64,000 bases of DNA, taken from JACCXM01 sp046328335 (lineage in GTDB: Bacteria > Chloroflexota > Chloroflexia > Thermomicrobiales > UBA6265). The stretch spans positions 496,001 through 560,000 of the forward strand of contig JAXLWU010000001.1 in the NCBI GenBank assembly GCA_046328335.1, read 5' to 3'. The notes below the pieces were generated by a model that was not told the origin of the DNA, did not search any database, and saw only the letters and a program-made list of their open reading frames with translations. This document shows positions 60,898-64,000 of this stretch, piece after piece. Position 1 is the first letter of the stretch. The number at the start of each line of letters is the position of its first letter. The translations under genes and the position numbers were made by a program.

Positions 60898-60991
60898 ACG
60901 TTTTCCACGCTGCTGTAAGGGCCAGAATCAAGGGCTGGATTGGGAATTGCAAGAGGGCACGCGGATTGGAAACTGGGTGAGCCGAGAGGGC

Positions 60992-62131
60992 ATGACCACG
61001 CCATCCTTCGCGATGAAGGTCTACGACTACCAGTGGGCGACGACGCACGGGATGGAACCATCCCGCGCCGCGGACGAACTGGCGCGAGATGGCGTCGATA
61101 CCGTTCTGGTGCGCAATCAGATCGATCCCCTGCCGACCTCCGGCGTCGATCAGGATGCCTACCTCGCCGCAGCCAGTCTGGGACGAGACATCGATCAGCG
61201 CTGGTCCACCGCATTGCGCGAAGCGGGGCGCGTGGTCTACCAGACCACCGCGCTCTTCTTCGAGCCATCCGCATTGGCGACCTTCCCCGACGCGCGGCCG
61301 ATCAGCGCCGATGGCCGGCCCGAGCGGGGGTTCGACTGGTATCGCGGCATCTGCCCGACCCATGAGGGGTTCCTGCAAGCCAAAGTCGAACGACTGCGCC
61401 GAGTCACCGCCGAACTGGAGCCGGATGGACTTTTCCTCTCCTTTACCCGGTTCCCCGGGTTCTGGGAGAACTGGGTTCCGGAATATCGCTTCACGGACGC
61501 CGACCGCTTCTGCTTCTGCGACCGCTGCCGGAACGCGTTTGCCGCGGCCCACGATCTCGACCTGCCAGCGGGAGAGACCGCAAGCCAGGCGCGATGGATT
61601 CTGGACCACCACGGCGCGGAGTGGGACGCGTGGCGGGCGGCGCGGGTTGGGGAAGCGATTTCCCGTATCGCGGCGGCCGCGCGGCAAGTGCGTCCCGATC
61701 TGACGATCATGCTCAACACGCTCCCCTTCCCGCGCAGCGAATTCGCCGGGAGCGACGTACGCCGAGCGATCGCGGCGCAGGATCTGGCGGTGCTGCGGGG
61801 CGTGGTCGACCGCTTCGAATTGATGACCTATCTCCAGATTCTGGACCGGCCGGATGCGTGGCTGGCGCCGGTCGTTGCCGACGCGCGGCACGACGTACCC
61901 GACCGGCCCCTGCTCTGCACCCTTCAGGTCGCGCCGCTCTACACGACAGGGGTTCACGCGGGGCGAGGGCGTGCTACCGAAATCAGCGCTGAGAGTCTCG
62001 CGGGATCGGCGCGGGCGGCCCTGGCGGCCGGCGCGGATGGCCTGGTCTTCTACCACTGGACCGATTTCCTGGAGGACGAAGCGGCCGGGGGCCGCAAGCG
62101 CGAGGTGCTGCGCGAGGTGGCCCGTGGCTGA
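60992..62131 (+). CDS. Putative TIM-barrel glycoside-hydrolase-like protein, CxCxxC type (A)
   Basis: A 379-residue protein from ATG 60992 (GAGAGGG just upstream); ATG 61013 is also possible. No signal peptide. MKVYDYQWATTHGMEPSRAA opens it; ADGLFLSFTRFPGFWENWVP and FELMTYLQILDRPDAWLAPV look like strands of a (beta/alpha)8 barrel with acidic and aromatic residues at strand ends. YRFTDADRFCFCDRCRNAFA carries a CxCxxC cluster seen in several uncharacterised glycosidase-like proteins. The next gene is a likely paralogue overlapping by 8 nt. Inside a sugar ABC operon, an intracellular glycosidase or sugar-converting role is likely but unproven. Confidence 0.55.
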   Translation: MTTPSFAMKVYDYQWATTHGMEPSRAADELARDGVDTVLVRNQIDPLPTSGVDQDAYLAAASLGRDIDQRWSTALREAGRVVYQTTALFFEPSALATFPDARPISADGRPERGFDWYRGICPTHEGFLQAKVERLRRVTAELEPDGLFLSFTRFPGFWENWVPEYRFTDADRFCFCDRCRNAFAAAHDLDLPAGETASQARWILDHHGAEWDAWRAARVGEAISRIAAAARQVRPDLTIMLNTLPFPRSEFAGSDVRRAIAAQDLAVLRGVVDRFELMTYLQILDRPDAWLAPVVADARHDVPDRPLLCTLQVAPLYTTGVHAGRGRATEISAESLAGSARAALAAGADGLVFYHWTDFLEDEAAGGRKREVLREVARG

Positions 62132-63140
62132 GGTTCGCGACGTTCGCGTTGGCGTGAGCTACTTCGGCAACCGCTATCCGGAGCACGCCCGGCGAGACAT
62201 GCGGGCGATCGCGGCGAGCGGCGCCCGTTTCGTGGTCCATGCCGTCTCGGAGAACGATCTGCGCTGGAACCCAGGAACCATCGGCGAGTTGGTCGCGATT
62301 GGGCGCGAAGAGGGACTGCAACCCTGGTTCGTGCCGTGGGCGCTGGGCGGCGTCTTCGGTGGTGAATCGGCCAGTTACGCCGTTGGCGAACACCCGGAAG
62401 CGTGCCAGCGGGCCGGAGACGGCCGTCATCTTCCCGCGCTCTGCCCGCGTCAGCCGGTCTTCCGCACCCTGATGGTGGCGTGGCTCGATGCCGCCGCCGC
62501 GGCCGGAGCGGAGGTCGTCCAATGGGACGAATTGCACCTGGCGCTGCCGCACCAGCCGGGCGGGAGCGATTGGGCTTGCCGCTGCGGGGCATGTCAGGCG
62601 GCCTACGAAGCGCGGTTTGGCGAAGAGATGCCGGGGGAGGCAACGTCCGAGGTTGCCGCGTTGGCGCGGGATCTGCTCGCCACGACACTGACGTGGCTGG
62701 TGGAAGAATCGCGGGCGCGGGGCCTGGAGAGTTCGATCGTGCAACTCGCCGACGCGAGTTACGATCCGGCGTTCTGGCGGACAGCGGCCTCGCTGCCGGG
62801 GGTGCGCTATTTCGGCTGCACCCCATTCTGGTACTTCTACGACATCCCGGTTGCCGAGGTCGATGGCTTCGTCTCGCTCTGGTCGGAGCGCATGGTCGCC
62901 GCCACGGCAGGATCGAATGCCCATCCTCTCGGTTGGGTGCAGGCGTTCCAGGTGCCGGCGGGGCGGGAAGCGGAGATTGCCAGGGCGGTCGAGACGATGG
63001 TGCGCTCCGGCATCGACACGATCGCGGTCTGGTCCTTTCTCGCCTGCGCGGCAATGTCCGGTCTCGCCGCGGATGACGTTGGGGCGACATGGAGCGCGGT
63101 GACCTCCTCGATCCGTCGCGTCGCGATCGATCGGGATTGA
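62124..63140 (+). CDS. Putative TIM-barrel glycoside-hydrolase-like protein, CxCxxC type (B)
   Basis: A 338-residue protein from GTG 62124, overlapping the previous gene's stop by 8 nt. RVGVSYFGNRYPEHARRDMR opens a barrel; FVVHAVSENDLRWNPGTIGE, GLQPWFVPWALGGVFGGESA and AEVVQWDELHLALPHQPGGS follow, the last with a Asp-Glu pair suited to catalysis. WACRCGACQAAYEARFG repeats the CxCxxC cluster of the upstream gene. GCTPFWYFYDIPVAEVDGF and DTIAVWSFLAC complete the fold. No signal peptide. Function inferred only from fold style and operon. Confidence 0.55.
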   Translation: MAEVRDVRVGVSYFGNRYPEHARRDMRAIAASGARFVVHAVSENDLRWNPGTIGELVAIGREEGLQPWFVPWALGGVFGGESASYAVGEHPEACQRAGDGRHLPALCPRQPVFRTLMVAWLDAAAAAGAEVVQWDELHLALPHQPGGSDWACRCGACQAAYEARFGEEMPGEATSEVAALARDLLATTLTWLVEESRARGLESSIVQLADASYDPAFWRTAASLPGVRYFGCTPFWYFYDIPVAEVDGFVSLWSERMVAATAGSNAHPLGWVQAFQVPAGREAEIARAVETMVRSGIDTIAVWSFLACAAMSGLAADDVGATWSAVTSSIRRVAIDRD

Positions 63141-63146
63141 TCGAAC

Positions 63147-63962
63147 ATGCCGGGTGCGATGACCGACCAGATCCAGGCGGGCGCCGAGTTGCTGGCGCCG
63201 GCGCTGCGGGCGCGGCACGTTTCGAAGCGGTTCGGCGGCGTGGTCGCGCTCGACGATGTCGGGATCGAGCTCTTCGCCGGTCAAATCACCGGGTTGGTCG
63301 GGGACAACGGGGCCGGAAAATCAACCCTGATCCGCATCCTCAGCGCGGTACTGCCGCCTGACAGCGGCACGATCGAACTCGATGGCGCCGAGGTCACCTT
63401 CACCTCGCCGGCAGCGGCACGCGCGGCGGGCATCGAGACGGTCTACCAGGATCTGGCCCTCGCCGGGAACATGCCGGTCTGGGCCAACATCTTCCTCGGC
63501 CGCGAGTTGCTGCGGGGACCGAGCGTGCTGCGGGTGCTCGACAAGCGGACCATGGCCGAACAGGCGACGGCGATGCTGGCCCGGTTCAGCCGCAATCTCC
63601 CCCCGATCGACGCCCCGGCGGAAGTTCTCTCCGGCGGGCAGCGGCAGGCGATCGCCATCGCGCGCGCCGCGGCCTGGGGTTCCCGCGTGATCATCATGGA
63701 CGAGCCGACAGCGGCACTCGGTCCGGCCGAGACGCGCTCGGTGGAAGAGGTCATTCTCGGCTTACGCGACAAGGGATTCGCCGTGCTGATCATCAGCCAC
63801 AATCTGGAACAGGTCTTTCGCCTGGTGGACCGGGTCTGGGTACTGCGGCGGGGCCGCATGATCGGAAACCGCTTGCTGACGGAGAGTTCGCCCGAGGAGA
63901 TCGTCGGTCTGATCACCGGCGCGGTGGCGGCGACGCCGCTGCTGGAGGGAACGGTCACGTGA
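63147..63962 (+). CDS. Sugar ABC transporter ATPase (single-domain, RbsA N-half-like)
   Basis: A 271-residue ATPase (ATG 63147; ATG 63159 also possible). Walker A: GLVGDNGAGKSTLIRILSAV. Q-loop: TVYQDLALAGNMPVWANIFL. Signature: EVLSGGQRQAIAIARAAAWG. Walker B: VIIMDEPTAALGPAETRSVE. The switch His is in IISHNLEQVF. It has only one nucleotide-binding domain, unlike two-domain RbsA, as in FrcA-type importers. Its stop overlaps the next start by 4 nt. Confidence 0.92.
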   Translation: MPGAMTDQIQAGAELLAPALRARHVSKRFGGVVALDDVGIELFAGQITGLVGDNGAGKSTLIRILSAVLPPDSGTIELDGAEVTFTSPAAARAAGIETVYQDLALAGNMPVWANIFLGRELLRGPSVLRVLDKRTMAEQATAMLARFSRNLPPIDAPAEVLSGGQRQAIAIARAAAWGSRVIIMDEPTAALGPAETRSVEEVILGLRDKGFAVLIISHNLEQVFRLVDRVWVLRRGRMIGNRLLTESSPEEIVGLITGAVAATPLLEGTVT

Positions 63963-64000
63963 GTGCCGCGTCGACCGCCGCCGAACTCACCCCGCGCGAA
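63959..64000 (+). CDS. Start of the next operon gene, probably the ABC permease (partial)
   Basis: GTG 63959 overlaps the ATPase stop as GTGA and gives 14 codons (VSAASTAAELTPRE) before the window ends. A permease is expected here, since the operon has a binding protein and an ATPase but no membrane component yet. The identity is from context only. Confidence 0.45.
   Translation, partial: MSAASTAAELTPRE

Noticed and set aside
61854..62123. Extended N-terminus for the second TIM-barrel-like protein
   Set aside because: The extra 90 residues are an out-of-frame reading of the first TIM-barrel gene; GTG 62124 gives a natural 8-nt overlap and start.
61983..63284. Minus-strand open frame of 433 codons opposite the second TIM-barrel-like gene
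   Set aside because: Arg-rich, no motif, and antisense to a frame with coherent protein features.
1..64000. tRNA, rRNA or CRISPR loci
   Set aside because: No T-arm-like GTTCGANTC with matching acceptor stem, no rRNA-like stretch, and no regularly spaced repeats were found by eye.

Overview
This is a GC-rich bacterial chromosome segment with dense, often overlapping genes and frequent GTG/TTG starts. The gene set suggests Chloroflexota, most likely class Thermomicrobia. Pointers are a fused heme A synthase/heme O synthase, F420-type luciferase-like oxidoreductases, Tat-type signals on ABC solute-binding proteins, an orphan 'sunset'-type C-terminal domain, and secreted proteins opening with an FDRL...RR hydrophobic module. 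This placement is inferred from protein style; there is no rRNA or marker gene here. No tRNA, rRNA, CRISPR array or intact transposon was seen.

Left part (1-14.6 kb). An ECF sigma factor is followed by a membrane-anchored cupin protein that runs off the left edge. Next come an F420-type oxidoreductase, an argininosuccinate-lyase-like protein without the family signature, a DUF362 protein, a small membrane protein and a homocysteine methyltransferase. An IS110-family transposase remnant follows, then an SH3/transglycosylase wall protein, a cyclase-PfkB pair, and an acyl-CoA dehydrogenase overlapping an ADP-forming acyl-CoA synthetase.

Central left (14.6-28.7 kb). A T-box riboswitch with its own promoter and terminator precedes dapA and dapB (lysine/diaminopimelate synthesis). 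Its specifier loop can be read as AAG (Lys). A nucleoside-type ABC transporter follows (BMP lipoprotein-like binding protein, ATPase, two permeases), then a 1.1-kb repeat-rich gap, a TerC-family protein, the CtaA-CtaB fusion, a sunset-domain protein and a frameshifted threonine dehydratase.

Central right (28.7-45.7 kb). Here are a pentapeptide-repeat secreted protein, a methyltransferase, an MFS transporter, a class III aminotransferase, a secreted Gly/Asn-rich protein and a mannose-6-phosphate-isomerase-like gene with no normal start. A carbohydrate operon at 35.8-42.7 kb follows (FGGY kinase, solute-binding protein, two permeases, medium-chain dehydrogenase, class I aldolase), with paired operator-like repeats in front. 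Downstream are DUF4438, a small membrane protein and an overlapping DsbA-like/peroxiredoxin pair.

Right part (45.7-64 kb). This holds a Cys-rich secreted protein, a second F420-type oxidoreductase, an acyltransferase, an ArsR-AHSA1 fusion, an LppP/LprE-like secreted protein, a CaiB-type CoA-transferase and mannose-1-phosphate guanylyltransferase. A peptide ABC importer without ATPases comes next, then an ECF sigma/zinc-finger anti-sigma pair, and a sugar ABC operon that encloses two unusual TIM-barrel-like proteins and continues past the right edge. Three families of short palindromic repeats fill most gaps.

The strongest candidates for new biology are the T-box/dapA leader, the uncharacterised carbohydrate operon with DUF4438, the pair of CxCxxC TIM-barrel proteins inside the last ABC operon, and the shared N-terminal module of the secreted repeat proteins.
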